Positions 23,282-34,538 of a stretch of DNA of 64,000 nucleotides are shown piece by piece. Location: the NCBI GenBank assembly GCA_040357565.1, contig JBDODJ010000029.1. One strand, written 5' to 3'. Under the pieces are notes generated by a model that saw only the letters and a list, made by a program, of their open reading frames with translations, was not told the origin of the DNA and searched no databases. The translations under genes and the position numbers were made by a program. The DNA is from Cercozoa sp. M6MM (lineage: Eukaryota > Endomyxa: Ascetosporea). How positions within the stretch are numbered: position 1 is the stretch's first letter; the number at the start of each line of letters is the position of its first letter.

Positions 23282-24216
23282 GCAGGAGCCTACCACGTCG
23301 GCCGTGGAGGCGAGACTGCCACTGGCGAGACCAAAGGTCGGGTCCGCGAAGAGAGCCATCGTGGCCGGATCCATGTTGGCCAGCGCACTCGCGTCCAACA
23401 TCGAGAGAGATGCCATGCTGCCGCCGCTCTACACAAGGCGAGGGACAAGGTCAGGTCAGGTGAGATAAGAGATAGGAAGAAGAACGTGAGAAGCGAAAAA
23501 CTAAGAGACAAGAACACACATTGTCAGTGCTGGCCGCCCCGAGACTCGGCATGAACTGCGCCGGCATCGGCGCAAAATTGCCTGGGATGGCTGACTGCGC
23601 GAGCGAGGCGACCGGGCCGAGCGACATCAGACCAGCCGCCGTGGCCGGTATCGACATCAAGCCGCTCTGTGCGTTCATCATGGCGATCTGCAGCGACGCC
23701 GCCGAGTTCGGCGACAACGAACCACCCGACGCCTGCGAGCTCCGTCTGCGCCGGTACTTCTTCTTGTGCACATCGGGGTCCACCTGTACATATGTCCGGA
23801 GATAAAGGAGGCAAAAAAGAAAGGCAGGGATGCATAGATGGAAGCTGCTAACAGGGCAGAGCAAAGCAGCGACGGGTACCTGCAGCGACTTGTATCGCTT
23901 GCAGTAGCCATTTTGCGAGATGACGCCTTTGACGTACTGGAATAGCGGCGACGACTCGCTCACACCCTGCCGGTGCCGATTCACCTTCAGAGAGCGCCCG
24001 TTCTTGCGCGCCTTCTCCATGCGACGGATGCGCCGGATCGTGGAATTCCACCTGTTCTTGATCGCGTTGTCGGGACGGCCAGGGATGTACTTGGCGATTT
24101 GCGTCCACTGATTGCCATAGACCTGTGCACATCATACATATACACACACCCATCACACCCACACCCACACCCACACACACCCACACACACACACCTACAC
24201 CCCCACACACACACAC

Positions 24217-24261
<45 letters not shown>

Positions 24262-25202
24262 ATACACAAGAATGATATTTCAGTCAAACTCGGAAAAGGC
24301 ACGCCACCTTATGGTACTTGATCAAGAGCGCGTCCTCCTCGTCCGACCAGTCAGCGCGCTTGATTTTTGGGTCCAGCGTGTTACGCCACCGCTCGCGACA
24401 CTGCTTGACGGTGCGGCCCGGGATGGAGCGCGCGCAGTCCTGCCACTTGGTGGCACCGTGCTTGTTGACGTGCGCCTGCAGCAGCAGTTCCTCGTTCGTG
24501 GTCCACTTGCTGCGTGTGCCGTCCGGACTGCTCGGCTCGTCCAGAAAGCTCACACCCGACAGGTGATCACCATTGCTCAGTGCGAGACTCTGCATGCCGC
24601 TCGGCATCATCATGAGGTGCTCCTCGCCGATCATCAGAGGAGCCGGTGCACCCGTCTGCAACATCACTGCGCCGCCATGCTGCAATAATTGCTGCTGCTG
24701 CTGCTGCGAAAGTTGTTGCTGTTGATGTTGCTGTTGCTGTTGCGTAAGCTGCTGTTGTTGCTGCGAAATCTGCTGCTGAACCAGTTGTTGCTGTGAAAGG
24801 TGCTGCTGTTGCTGCTGCTGCGAAAGGTGCTGCTGGCCTTGCTGCTGCTGCCGCAGCTGTCTTTGTTGTTGCTGCTGTTGCTGCTTTTGATCATAGGCTA
24901 ACTTTTGAAGGTAGGTGTTCGCCATTTTCTCTTCGCTTGGCAAGTCATTTTCGCGCTTCTCACCCTGCACAGAAGTCAAGGTAAGCAAGATATCCACAAG
25001 CTCTGAAAGGAAAGCACTGACAATTTCACTTTTTCGCAGAGAAAATAAAATAAACTGGCCCGAGCAAACCAGCGAAAAAGGGAACCCCGCATTAGACAAG
25101 GTAACTTTTGAAACAGCAAAGGACACTTGAATGAAACGCACAGTTTTGTACTTACTGCTTACTGCGAGAGCGTTTGTGGAAAAATGTCAATATATCGCTC
25201 AT
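22548..25202 (-). CDS. R2R3-type Myb DNA-binding protein with polyQ N-terminus
   Basis: Two Myb repeats are split by one intron: R2 begins [19 protein letters not shown] and ends CRERWRN (three spaced Trp), R3 begins [17 protein letters not shown] and continues [20 protein letters not shown] with RW. R2-R3 Mybs bind AACNG-like DNA. A downstream exon has a basic stretch and the repeats are followed by long Ser/Ala/Pro/Gly/Met-rich exons ending [10 protein letters not shown] and TAA (22548). The N-terminus has a Gln-rich region (24,665-24,890) coded by CAG/CAA runs with Leu/His interruptions. Start is unresolved: ATG 25202 ([13 protein letters not shown]) joins in phase to [15 protein letters not shown] via an acceptor near 25,007; otherwise translation may begin at [13 protein letters not shown] (24925). 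Introns include a (CT)n tract with 10 N and a (TG)n tract on the coding strand. Confidence 0.88.
23173..23274. repeat. (AG)n microsatellite with 10-N gap
   Basis: AG on the + strand, CT on the coding strand of the Myb gene, interrupted by N at 23218-23227, in an intron. Confidence 0.95.
24150..24266. repeat. (CA)n and CACACC-rich tract in Myb intron
   Basis: Coding-strand TG-rich tract between the two exons that split the Myb repeats. Confidence 0.9.
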
Positions 25203-25327
25203 GTCATGTACCAACGTGAAAAATCTCACCCTCCTCGCAAACTTAGAGAGTGACAAACCAAAGCATGTTCAATTTGGAGAAACGAAACCCTAGCTTCGGG
25301 CCCTGTCGGTCCATCATTCGTCGGAAA

Positions 25328-25956
25328 TCAAAGTGGGAGAAACTCCAAGCCCATTTGACATGAAACGCACCAGTGCTGTCTGAGATTCGTTCGCTGACAT
25401 CCTTTTGCTCGCACTGATGCCTTGCAGGGCACCACAACTCTCTGACTTTTGAGGACGGCATTCGTGTCACACTCGCGCCTGTGCGAGCGGACGCATCACA
25501 ATTATACCAAAAACCAAAGATACCAAAACGACGGTGCATACCAAGATATTAAAGTCCGCCAAACAACTAGAAATAATTGAAGCACACATCGGCACTGATC
25601 TATTCATGTGATCAAAAATACCCGCACTCAAGGTNNNNNNNNNNNNNNNNNNNNNNNNNNNNNNNNNNNNNNNNNNNNNNNNNNNNNNNNNNNNNNNNNN
25701 NNNNNNNNNNNNNNNNNNNNNNNNNNNNNNNNNNCAAGTTTTGTCTTCCACTGCCACAGCACACAGATATGAGTGAGTGATCGGACTCGAGGAAGTAGCA
25801 TTCATGGCCGAGCGGTCCAAGAACTCGAGTAGAGTAAAGCAGGGGAGAATCCCAATCGGCAGAAGAAACTACCTTCATGGTGGCGTAGTAGTGCCGGCCG
25901 GCAGGATTCGCTGAAGTTCCGCGGGTCGGCGTTCGTGTCCATGTTGGACTGCCCAT
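25328..25956 (-). CDS. Doubtful short Cys-containing gene interrupted by gap
   Basis: Start MGSPTWTRTPTRGTSANPAG (ATG 25956) reaches a donor after HYYATMK; a 100-N gap follows (25635-25734); beyond it are LSAGIFDHMNRSVPMCASII and, after a possible intron, CDTNAVLKSQRVVVPCKASV and QRTNLRQHWCVSCQMGLEFL before TGA. C-x-x-C and other Cys residues hint at a metal site. With a gap in the middle and no family match I treat it as doubtful. Confidence 0.25.
25635..25734. other. Assembly gap, 100 N
   Basis: Unresolved sequence of nominal length, inside the doubtful gene above. Confidence 0.99.
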
Positions 25957-26928
25957 GGCACACAGCACAAGTGCAACAACAACAACAACAACAACAACAG
26001 CAACACCAGCTACTCAAACATAATCACGAGCCGGAGTGACTAGACTGCAAGCACCATGGTCTCGTTCGTTGTTTGTAAGTCTTTTCTGTCAAACAAGGCA
26101 AAATTCGAGTTCATCTCGAAAAAACGCGCCACAACACAAGACTCAGAACAGAAAACAAAAAACACGCGCACCTCAGGGCGTGACGCTCGCTGTCGGCGGG
26201 CGTGTTCTGGCGCTTAGTTAACTCAGTAGTTATCCTATACAACTATCCTAACACAAATCGGTTGTGGTTTGGGCGTTTGCCGGTGTGCACATTCTGACCC
26301 GTCTGCTTTGAGGCTGCTGCGGTCACTGACCCGGCGGTTTCTGCGAAGGTTTAGGCCTCTAGGACTCGCGACAACCACAATGCCTGATGCGGTTTCGTGC
26401 GTACAGATTGCTGATGCACGAATTGTGGCGATTACAGCACGCCAGAATTGCCGAAATGCGCAAAATTTGTCTAAGTGGAGAACACTGATCTCGAGAAGAA
26501 CAGTGCCACCCAGACACTGGGCAGCGACATTTCTCGCTTTCGCTCTCGCAGTACGTTGTGTACGAGCGAGTTTAAGCATACCTAATGCAATATCAGTTAA
26601 CACTGCATTCTACCAATGCTATCGTATACTCTAAATAGGCACTCTGCGGCCGAGTTGTTTTTGCGTTAAAGCCGTGCCCTGTGTTCTGGCCGGTTTTACA
26701 CTACGTAGCTGTGTGTGCACCAAATGTAGCGCTAGTGAGTATACTCGATAGACGCATCAAACGCTTCTGTGTCTTTTCCGGATGTATGCTTGATCAGCGC
26801 ATGCTCGGGCCGAAAGAGACACCGAATCAAGCCGAGCCAGGCTACAGTACGCCACGGTTATGCAACGGAACGAGTGTAAACAACGACTGGCAACAGCCGA
26901 GTTATGGCATGACGGCAGGGCGAGGAGC
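25957..26928. other. Intergenic region without recognised gene
   Basis: Includes a (CAA)n-like run at 25975-26000. Open frames here lack TTTACCCC introns and recognisable motifs. Confidence 0.4.
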
Positions 26929-28477
26929 TCACACGACATCAGGCGTGCCAGAATGATGGAAGTCGCGCTTGCCGCCGGTCTTCCAGAGCAGTCGCGTGTC
27001 TCGCACCACGATACGAGCACTGAGTGCCTTGGTCATGTCGATGGCCGCCTGCGCACATGAGGAAAGACATACCTGCCCTGTCCTCGCCTCGAACAGAGAA
27101 GAGCTCCATACCAAAGCAGCCATGGAAGCGCCGACAAAGGCTTCCATTTCGACTCCCGTGCGATGCGTGGTCTTGACAGTGCAGTCGATGGCGATGTCCA
27201 CAGTGCCATCCGAGACAACACCGTCAGAGGGTGCCGAAAGCACATGCACCGCAAACCCGACCTTGTCAATCGGCAGCTGGTGACAAAACGGCAGCAGCTG
27301 CCAGGTCTGTTTGGCTGCCTGCTCAAACAGTGATTTCACCCAGTGTATTGCCACACAAACACGCACTCAAAAACTTCCAATGCACCTGGGTGCCGGCAAT
27401 GATTGCAGTGGCAAAGACGGGTCCCTTCTTGCCGACCAGTTCGAGCTGGCCGTCCTGATCGTCTCCACCCAGGTGCTCGAACACGTGCCGCGGCAGCGAC
27501 AGCACCGAGCGCGCGCAAGCTTCGCGCACCGTGTCTCTCTTCTGCGAAACGTCGCTGCACTCACAACCAAATCCCGTTTGGACACCATCCACATCCTTAA
27601 GCACTAGTACAGTCCACGTACACCATGGTCGGCAATCCGGTAGTAGCGTCGACGTGCGTAAGACCGGTGCTGTTCCTGTCACTGATGAGGGTACTATTGT
27701 CACTAGAACGCGCGTCACCACTACTATCACTGCTACTAATACTGCTCGCGATCGTGCTGACTGGTGCCGCCCACTGGTTCAGCCGCCGATCGTGATCATA
27801 GGACGGTTCTTGCTTTGCGCAATCACCTGCATGCCTTTCACACAGTCCGTAGCATACAGTCCGTAGCATAGACAGCAGGAGGGAGAGGAGGGCGCGCCCT
27901 AGGGCAGAGCGGGAAGGAAAATATACCGGCATGCCCAGGTGCCTTGTTGTTGACGGCAGCGTCGATGATGTGCAGCAACTCGCTGTCCGAGCTTCCAAGG
28001 CGCATGGCATCGCGTAGCGACACCTCGTCGCTGCCAAAAAGACAGGTCTTGAGCGCACCGTCGGCCGTCAGTCGCAGGCGCGAGCAGCCGCCGCAGAAGG
28101 ACTTGGTCTGCAACAACAGCATAGGGTAGGGTAACATGAAAGGTAGGCCGCGGGCTTATTTACGAATAACGGTACCATGCTGCTAATGAGGCCGATACGA
28201 CCGGACCACTCGGTACCGGTGTGCACGTCGCGCACCTTGTACACGCGTGCCGTCGAGTCAGCCGCTGTCTGCTCGGGCAGAATGCTGCAGCATGGCAAGA
28301 GTAAAGGTGCAGACAGGGCGAACACATAGAGCAACGGTACAGACGCTCGCCGTCGCCGCCGACCAAACGGTGCCGACGCAAATGCGACAGCAGCTCGGCG
28401 TGCGGCACCATGGTGTGCTCGTGCCACTTGTTGCTGTCGAACGGCATGAACTCAATGAAGCGTACCTATAGCAACAG

Positions 28478-28528
<51 letters not shown>

Positions 28529-28538
28529 NNNNNNNNNN

Positions 28539-28586
<48 letters not shown>

Positions 28587-29595
28587 GAGGTCACGGAGGA
28601 ACCTACATGGATTGGGAGGGTCTCAGCCAGTGCCGCGAATGCTACATAAATTGTGTGCATTCACAGAGACACAAATGCGCACACACGCATGCACACATGC
28701 TACAAGCAGCCTCGTCGTCGTTGATGCCCCTCATAACGACATTGTTCAGTTTCAGCGAACGCAGGCGACCTTCATGTACCTACAAGAACCCTCCCGGTGC
28801 AACAGTACATTGTCACCAAGGCAAGCGAACACACGGCATGCACTGCATCGTCGAGGGCCGACATGATCTTGCCGTGTGCTGCACGAGGCCGGCGCGACAT
28901 CTGTTCGAACCGGTCAGGACGCAGCGTGTCGAGCGACATGTTGATACCGTCCAAACCAGCGTTTAGCAGGGCGTCCTATCAAGTAACGAGTAGCCACATC
29001 ACATGGTATGACAGAGGGGTAAGTGGCACAGAGAGTGTCTATACCAAGCGACGTGCAAGAACGACGCCATTCGTGGTCATGGCGATGGTCTCTACGCCCT
29101 CTGACCTCAGGTCGTTGATATCGCTGACAATGTCGCACAGGTCGCGACGCACCAGCGGTTCTCCTCCTGTCAGTCGGATCTGCTTGCACAGGCATGGGTA
29201 CCCACATCATACAGGTCAACCAACCGATTGGGGTGACACACCTTTTGGACGCCAGCAGAGACAAAAAGACGCGTCAATCGACTTAATTCGTCTCTCGTCA
29301 GTAAATCACCTGTCTGCACAGTAACGACATAAATACACCAGGGTGTGCCAAGTAAGGAAAGCAATACAGGCGTCAAGTCCACGCCCTGCTCTGGCATGCA
29401 GTAGCGGCATCGTAGATTGCATCGCTCCGTCAATGAGATGCGCAATGAGTCGTGAAACCGTCCGTGCGTGTCTTGCAGCACGTTCTACACCAGAGAAATC
29501 CAGCCATCAGCCGAAACACCAGCTGAACAATGAACAGTGCGAAATCATTGGCACACCGAGAATGAGCGCGCTCCACGCCGCACAACTCCTCGCAT
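26929..29595 (-). CDS. MOCS1: Bifunctional molybdenum cofactor enzyme: MoaA (radical SAM) fused to MoaC
   Basis: Catalyses the first two steps of Moco synthesis, GTP to cyclic pyranopterin monophosphate. Start [13 protein letters not shown] (29595), an Arg/Ser-rich leader that could be a mitochondrial presequence. MoaA part: [20 protein letters not shown] (C-x3-C-x2-C iron-sulfur motif), [71 protein letters not shown] and [20 protein letters not shown] followed by TCLFG (C-terminal cluster Cys residues). A Ser/Asp-rich linker (27,645-27,840) leads to [18 protein letters not shown], then the MoaC part: [41 protein letters not shown], and [19 protein letters not shown] with a GGK and TGA. Both active sites look intact. 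One intron contains a (TG)n tract with 10 N. The final residues ([12 protein letters not shown]) extend slightly past the typical MoaC end. Confidence 0.93.
28482..28585. repeat. (CA)n microsatellite with 10-N gap
   Basis: CA on +, TG on the coding strand of MOCS1, interrupted by N at 28529-28538, in an intron. Confidence 0.95.
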
Positions 29596-30018
29596 CTCTG
29601 ACAGGTAGTGCGGAGCCACAACAACAGCAAGCACTCCAGCACTGCCAGTGGGACCGCCAGAGAAAGAGAAGAATAATAAACACTCAACAACAGCCAACCA
29701 AATTATCATCTTTGTCAACTTCAAGTTGGATTGTGAACAACAGCTTGAAATTGCCTCTGCTTCAAATTATGCACTCTGACTGTGCTGTGTTTTCGTTGAA
29801 TTTCGCACCGAACCTCCAAAAGTTGACTTTTCGAAACTGTAGTTGAGGAGAGAATTGTAGCTATGAGACAGGTAAAGGACTATTGCAAGCAGCGACGGAG
29901 AGGGAGCGGCGACAAGACGACCGAAGAAGAAATAAATCGAGTGTATGTACAAAGGTCTCGTCCGTTCAGGTTGCCGTGCGTCACGCAGTGCGCTGAGTTC
30001 AAAGTGAATGAGGCTGTC
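29596..30018. other. Intergenic region upstream of MOCS1
   Basis: Upstream of MOCS1 and downstream of the small-TM gene copy A. No gene seen. Confidence 0.4.
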
Positions 30019-30492
30019 TCATTGCGGCGCCACCGAGGTGCCGTTGGAGTCCTGCTGGGTGGCACGGGTTCGCGCGCGGCGTCGCTCCTCGCGAAGTGCC
30101 TGGCGCTGCTTGTAGAGTTCGACCGGCGACGCGATGTCGTCGTTGTTCCAGTAGTTGTGGCCGTTGTGCCAGTCGCCTGCACAGAAATAGTAAGTTAAAG
30201 GGATACAGTAAAATTTTAGTTTCCGTGCACTGTCCACCTGTACAGTCAGCAAGTGCTGTGCTGTACACTGGCAGGAAAAACGATCGATACCCTTCCAGAC
30301 GCCGACCTGCTGGCAGCCCACGAAGAAAGCGACTGTGAAGACGCATGTCATGGCGTAGCCCACCTTCTTGCTGGTCTGCACACAGACACACGTCGCCATT
30401 GCTGCATGCACACTCAGACACTGCAATCACTGCAGTCGTTGTGATTCGCGAGTGCGAGAATGGACGGGTTGAATTACCTTGTAGCTCAACAT
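30019..30492 (-). CDS. Small single-pass protein, copy A of an inverted duplication
   Basis: Three exons: MLSYK, then TSKKVGYAMTCVFTVAFFVG (one hydrophobic span near the N-terminus) with CQQVGVWKG, then DWHNGHNYWNNDDIASPVEL, YKQRQALREERRRARTRATQ and a polar tail ending SVAPQ and TGA. About 87 residues. It looks like a tail-in membrane protein with a Lys N-terminus and a basic coiled C-terminus, as in small mitochondrial assembly factors, but I recognise no family. The mirror copy at 33716 differs by V/L and A/T only within the exons I compared. Confidence 0.7.
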
Positions 30493-30830
30493 GGTGTCGG
30501 TGAGGAGTAGTGGTGGTGTGATGCGAAGTGAGTGGAGTGACCGAAGCGTTGTTCGATACACCAAAGCGCTGTCAAGTGTGTGAAAACACGAGAAAACAGA
30601 AAACAAAGTTGTGTGTGAGATTCGCTTTGCTCGGCAACGGCGACTTTCCTCCAAAAACTGCCGGTGATCTCCGAAACTCTCCGATCGGAAATTCCCCGAC
30701 TGGCACACGTGCCACCGGCCGTTTCATGATCAGACGGAATCGCTGTCAAGTCGCGGCTGTTGTGTGCACGGTGCACAACGCAAGTTGATCTGAGATGCTC
30801 TTTGCTGGCTTGCCAGGCGTTTGCTTTGTT
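30019..30830 (-). repeat. Inverted-duplication arm A
   Basis: About 805 bases that match the reverse complement of 33385-34189 almost base for base, carrying a complete copy of the small single-TM gene plus its upstream region. Similarity starts at the TGA stop and ends in the shared tract containing CCTGGCAAGCCAGCAAAGAG. Confidence 0.85.
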
Positions 30831-31219
30831 TTGCTATTAGGCAGCCTGACAGTAATTTAGCGTGCAATTGTTCTCGACTGTCAGTTTTTATGCGGACAAA
30901 GTGTACCCAACAACGCTGAACCACCAAATCGACCAAGGCTAATTAAGGCAGTTAATGTGCTGGCAAAAGGAGACTTCGCCTGGCGCGATCGGTCAAGACT
31001 GCTCTGTACGGTGCGAGCGTGCGCGGGTTAGAGTCGCGGTCTGACGCTGCTGCGACAGCGAGTGTTGCCGCCCAGCGAACCGTTGCTGCCGCTGTCGTTG
31101 GGTTTGCCCGCGTGGAGGCGAAGACTGCGACTGACCCTGGGGGTGGTAGAGGGACTGACCTGGCGCCTGCGGTAGACTCGGATTCTGGATCTGCGAGGCA
31201 GTTCGCCGCTTTTTCAGGT
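30831..31219. other. Region between arm A and the coiled-coil gene
   Basis: A Gln/Ser/Arg-rich open frame on the - strand lies here but is outside the spliced frame of the adjoining gene, which stops at 31220. No other gene seen. Confidence 0.35.
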
Positions 31220-33088
31220 TCACGCGCTGGCGCGAGACCTGCCAACTCGTGACGCAGTGCTCTGTTTTGAAAGTGTAAATTCTGTCAGCAGGGTCCAAGT
31301 AGTACACGCGGAGAAAGAGGGAAGAGGGGGAGAGAGAGAGAGAGAGAGAGAGGGGTACCGACTTTGTGGCGAAAGAGTTCCGTGAGAGAGGCGACACGCG
31401 TCTTGCAGTACACGCACTGCATGCGCGCAATCTCGACCTGCTCGTTGACGACGTAGCGCATGCCGTCACAGTACATACGCGCGAAGAACCAACACGCCAT
31501 CTGCGACAGCAGGTTCGGTGTGCGGTCGGCCGAGACGCCGCTGTGACGGCACAGGCGGCGCGCCACACGCTCGTCCAGCACGGGTGACACCTCGAAGCGC
31601 TTCTGCTCTTGCGTATAAAGTTACAATCTAGTTCACTGGCAAGCGGGATTGTACCTGCATTTCGAAAAAGAGACGCGAGGAGATGCCAGTGAGGTGCCGC
31701 TCCAGCTCGAGCAGCGTGTCGAGCAGCGCCTGCTCCTCCATGCTGCGTACCTGCGCTTTGACCTCTGGCCGCAGCAACGTGTGCGGGTCTGCTGGTGAGG
31801 CCTGAGAGGACAGCGACGACTGCGACGACGGGTGCGTTCGCTGGCGCTTGCCGCTCGACTGCGTTGATGACCTGAGCGTTTCAATGTGGATTGAGAGACA
31901 TACTGTAGGGCAGGGGTCCCGAGAGATACTCATACCGACTACCGCCGCTGCTCTGGTTGTTTGGAGTCGAGTGCAACTGTTGCCGTCGCGACTGCGAGTA
32001 GGACACATACGAAGCCGAGCGACCTTGTTGCTGCTGCGAGCGTTGCTGAGAACTCAACTGCGACTGCAGCTTGGCGCACTGTGCCGCCTTGTCGTGCAGT
32101 TGCTGGCGCAGCTGTTGCAGCTCAGTTTGCTGTTGTCGCAGCGTCTGGCACAACTGCTCGGTCGCGTCATGCCGCTCGGTGAGAACGCCAACTTGGTCGC
32201 GCAACTCGTGCATCAGGTCGAGCATCTCTTGCTGCGCCTTGCTCTTCCTACGAGCGGTACAGAGCAACTTGAAGAGTCGATGGCAAAGCTGGATGTTCAA
32301 GAGAGTGAGATTTACCCGAATACACTGACCGACGCGGCCGCGTCCAGATCGTCGTCGTCGAGAGGAAAGTCGGACACGCAGTCGAAGCGCGGCGAGGCAC
32401 CTCGACTCAGCTCGCCATCTTGCAGCGAGACGCCATCGCTGTCGCCAAAGTTGCCATGCTGTGCACCGGCACCACCGCTAATGGAAGATGACTTGCGCGG
32501 TCGGAAACTGCGTGCGTGGCTCTGTTTGGACTCAACTTCGTGATTTAACTTACTAACCGCCGAGTTGGAAGTGGTGTGCTCAAGCAGATTGAGCGACGCG
32601 ACGGCAAAGGCCTCCTGGAAGGTGGCCGGTACCGTAGAGACGGCTGTCGTTGTCACGGGCGGCACGCTCGTTGCGACACTGTCTGCTACGTACGTATCTT
32701 GTCTCTGACTGTGCTGTCCGGGCATACCAGTCTGCCTTTCCAAGGCGGATTCGGAGCCTTTGTCATGGCTGTGCTGCGACGAGCGCTGCATCCTTACTGC
32801 ATCGGACTGCTCGCGCGACCACGTGGAACTGTTGGAGCGGTTTTCGTCACCGGCGGAACTCTTGCACTGCTGTTGTGCGAGTATTCTCTCCTGACTGCTC
32901 AGCAGGACACCCGTGCGTCCATGTGACGTCTGAGAGGAGTTCTGGTTCGGCTGGCATGGTGTCCCTTGCTCCGACTGTGACGACTGCCGTAAGGATAAGA
33001 TCTTCTCCTCTGTCTCGGTTTTGCTTGAGTTTGCTTTTTTCCACTTCGCCAGACGGTGAGACACATTGCTGCCGCGTGAATCAAACAT
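31220..33088 (-). CDS. Coiled-coil protein with possible C2H-type zinc site, unrecognised
   Basis: Start MFDSRGSNVSHRLAKWKKAN at 33088. A long first exon is low complexity (Ser/Gln/Thr). Then a coiled-coil exon (KSKAQQEMLDLMHELRDQVG; ATEQLCQTLRQQQTELQQLR), a Ser-rich exon, RSMEEQALLDTLLELERHLT, and KRFEVSPVLDERVARRLCRH, then CVYCKTRVASLTELFRHKV, which has a C-x2-C...H spacing like a zinc-binding knuckle, and a short C-terminus (FTLSKQSTASRVGRSRASA) before TGA. The gene lies in the spacer between the two inverted arms. Function unknown. Confidence 0.55.
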
Positions 33089-33384
33089 CGCTCGCAAACG
33101 AAGCAACCCAAGCACAGAGAGCGCCAATAAGACTCGGCACTCACTCGGGCGTAGCTATGGTATGCTTGTGTTGCAGCAACAACTTGGAACTCAATTCACT
33201 CAGCAGAACCCACGAGGGCCGAGTGTCTACGAAGAATGCCAAGCCTGTTTACTGCTCTGGGAAGAAGTAATGGATAACCGAGTCGATCCACGCGGAGAAG
33301 CGAAAGTAGAAGAATAAATAAGACGGCTTCTGTGACTTTATTATGGAAACAAAGCAGCCTGCGCTATCGACAGCTTCAGTGATA

Positions 33385-34189
33385 GCAAATGCCTGGCAAG
33401 CCAGCAAAGAGCATCTCAGGTCGACTTGTGTTGTGCACGGCGCACACAACAGCCGCGACTTGACAGCGATTCCGTCTGATCATGAAACGGCCGGTGGCAC
33501 GTGTGCCAGTCGGGGAATTTCCGATCGGAGAGTTTCGGAGATCACCGGCAGTTTTTGGAGAAAGTCGCCGTTGCCGAGCAAAGCGAATCTCACACACAAC
33601 TTTGTTTTCTGTTTTCTCGTGTTTTCACACACTTGACAGCGCTTTGGTGTATCGAACAACGCTTCGGTCACTCCACTCACTTCGCATCACACCACCACTA
33701 CTCCTCACCGACACCATGTTGAGCTACAAGGTAATTCAACCCGTCCATTCTCGCACTCGCGAATCACAACGACTGCAGTGATTGCAGTGTCTGAGTGTGC
33801 ATGCAGCAATGGCGACGTGTGTTTGTGTGCAGACCAGCAAAAAGGTGGGCTACGCCATGACATGCCTCTTCACAGTCGCTTTCTTCGTGGGCTGCCAGCA
33901 GGTCGGCGTCTGGAAGGGTATCGATCGTTTTTCCTGCCAGTGTACAGCACAGCACTTGCTGACTGTACAGGTGGACTGTGCACGGAAACTACAATTTTAC
34001 TGTATCCTTTAAACTTACTATTTCTGTGCAGGCGACTGGCACAACGGCCACAACTACTGGAACAACGACGACATCGCGTCGCCGGTCGAACTCTACAAGC
34101 AGCGCCAGGCACTTCGCGAGGAGCGACGCCGCACGCGAACCCGTGCCACTCAGCAGGACTCCAACGGCACCTCGGTGGCGCCGCAATGA
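33385..34189 (+). repeat. Inverted-duplication arm B
   Basis: Reverse-complement counterpart of 30019-30830. The spacer between arms is about 2.55 kb. Identity by eye is well above 90 percent with scattered single-base differences, including in the intron. Confidence 0.85.
33716..34189 (+). CDS. Small single-pass protein, copy B of an inverted duplication
   Basis: Same exon layout as copy A: MLSYK, then TSKKVGYAMTCLFTVAFFVG, then DWHNGHNYWNNDDIASPVEL and the polar tail ending SVAPQ, TGA at 34189. Relative to copy A there is Leu for Val in the hydrophobic span and Thr for Ala in the basic tail. Both copies keep the same splice sites and an intact frame, so both may be functional. Downstream sequence diverges exactly at the stop. 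Confidence 0.7.
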
Positions 34190-34538
34190 TCGTGTACCCA
34201 GTCGACGCAGGACTGCGCACGGGTGCATGTACATACACACCCACTTCACGATTTATCCCATCCCCACCCGCCCGCTGGTCGCGTACCCACACTGAACTCA
34301 GTTCTTCGCATTTCATTTCACCTGTTTCATAGCACACTTTTTACAATCTATCCCACTAAGTTGAGGACTTAATATTGAAGCCAAGTCGTGTCCGATCGTG
34401 TCGGTAGTAAGTAGACGGCGGCATAGGACCGCACACTGGCGTCGATTGTCGCTGTTGGTCCGAAGTCAGTTGTTTGTTTTCCGTGCAAGCACTGTGTAAC
34501 TGACACCGACCGCAGCTACTAGCCTAGTGCAGTTAAGT
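34190..34538. other. Convergent intergenic region
   Basis: Between copy B (+) and the end of TAF2 (-). No gene seen. Confidence 0.4.

Noticed and set aside
24665-24890. Gln-rich CAG/CAA tract as a separate microsatellite locus.
   Set aside because: It is in frame with the Myb protein and broken by Leu/His codons, so it is coding polyQ.
30952-31219. Gln/Ser-rich frame as the C-terminus of the coiled-coil gene.
   Set aside because: The phase of the preceding exon (ending FRHKV) leads into a different frame that stops at 31220.
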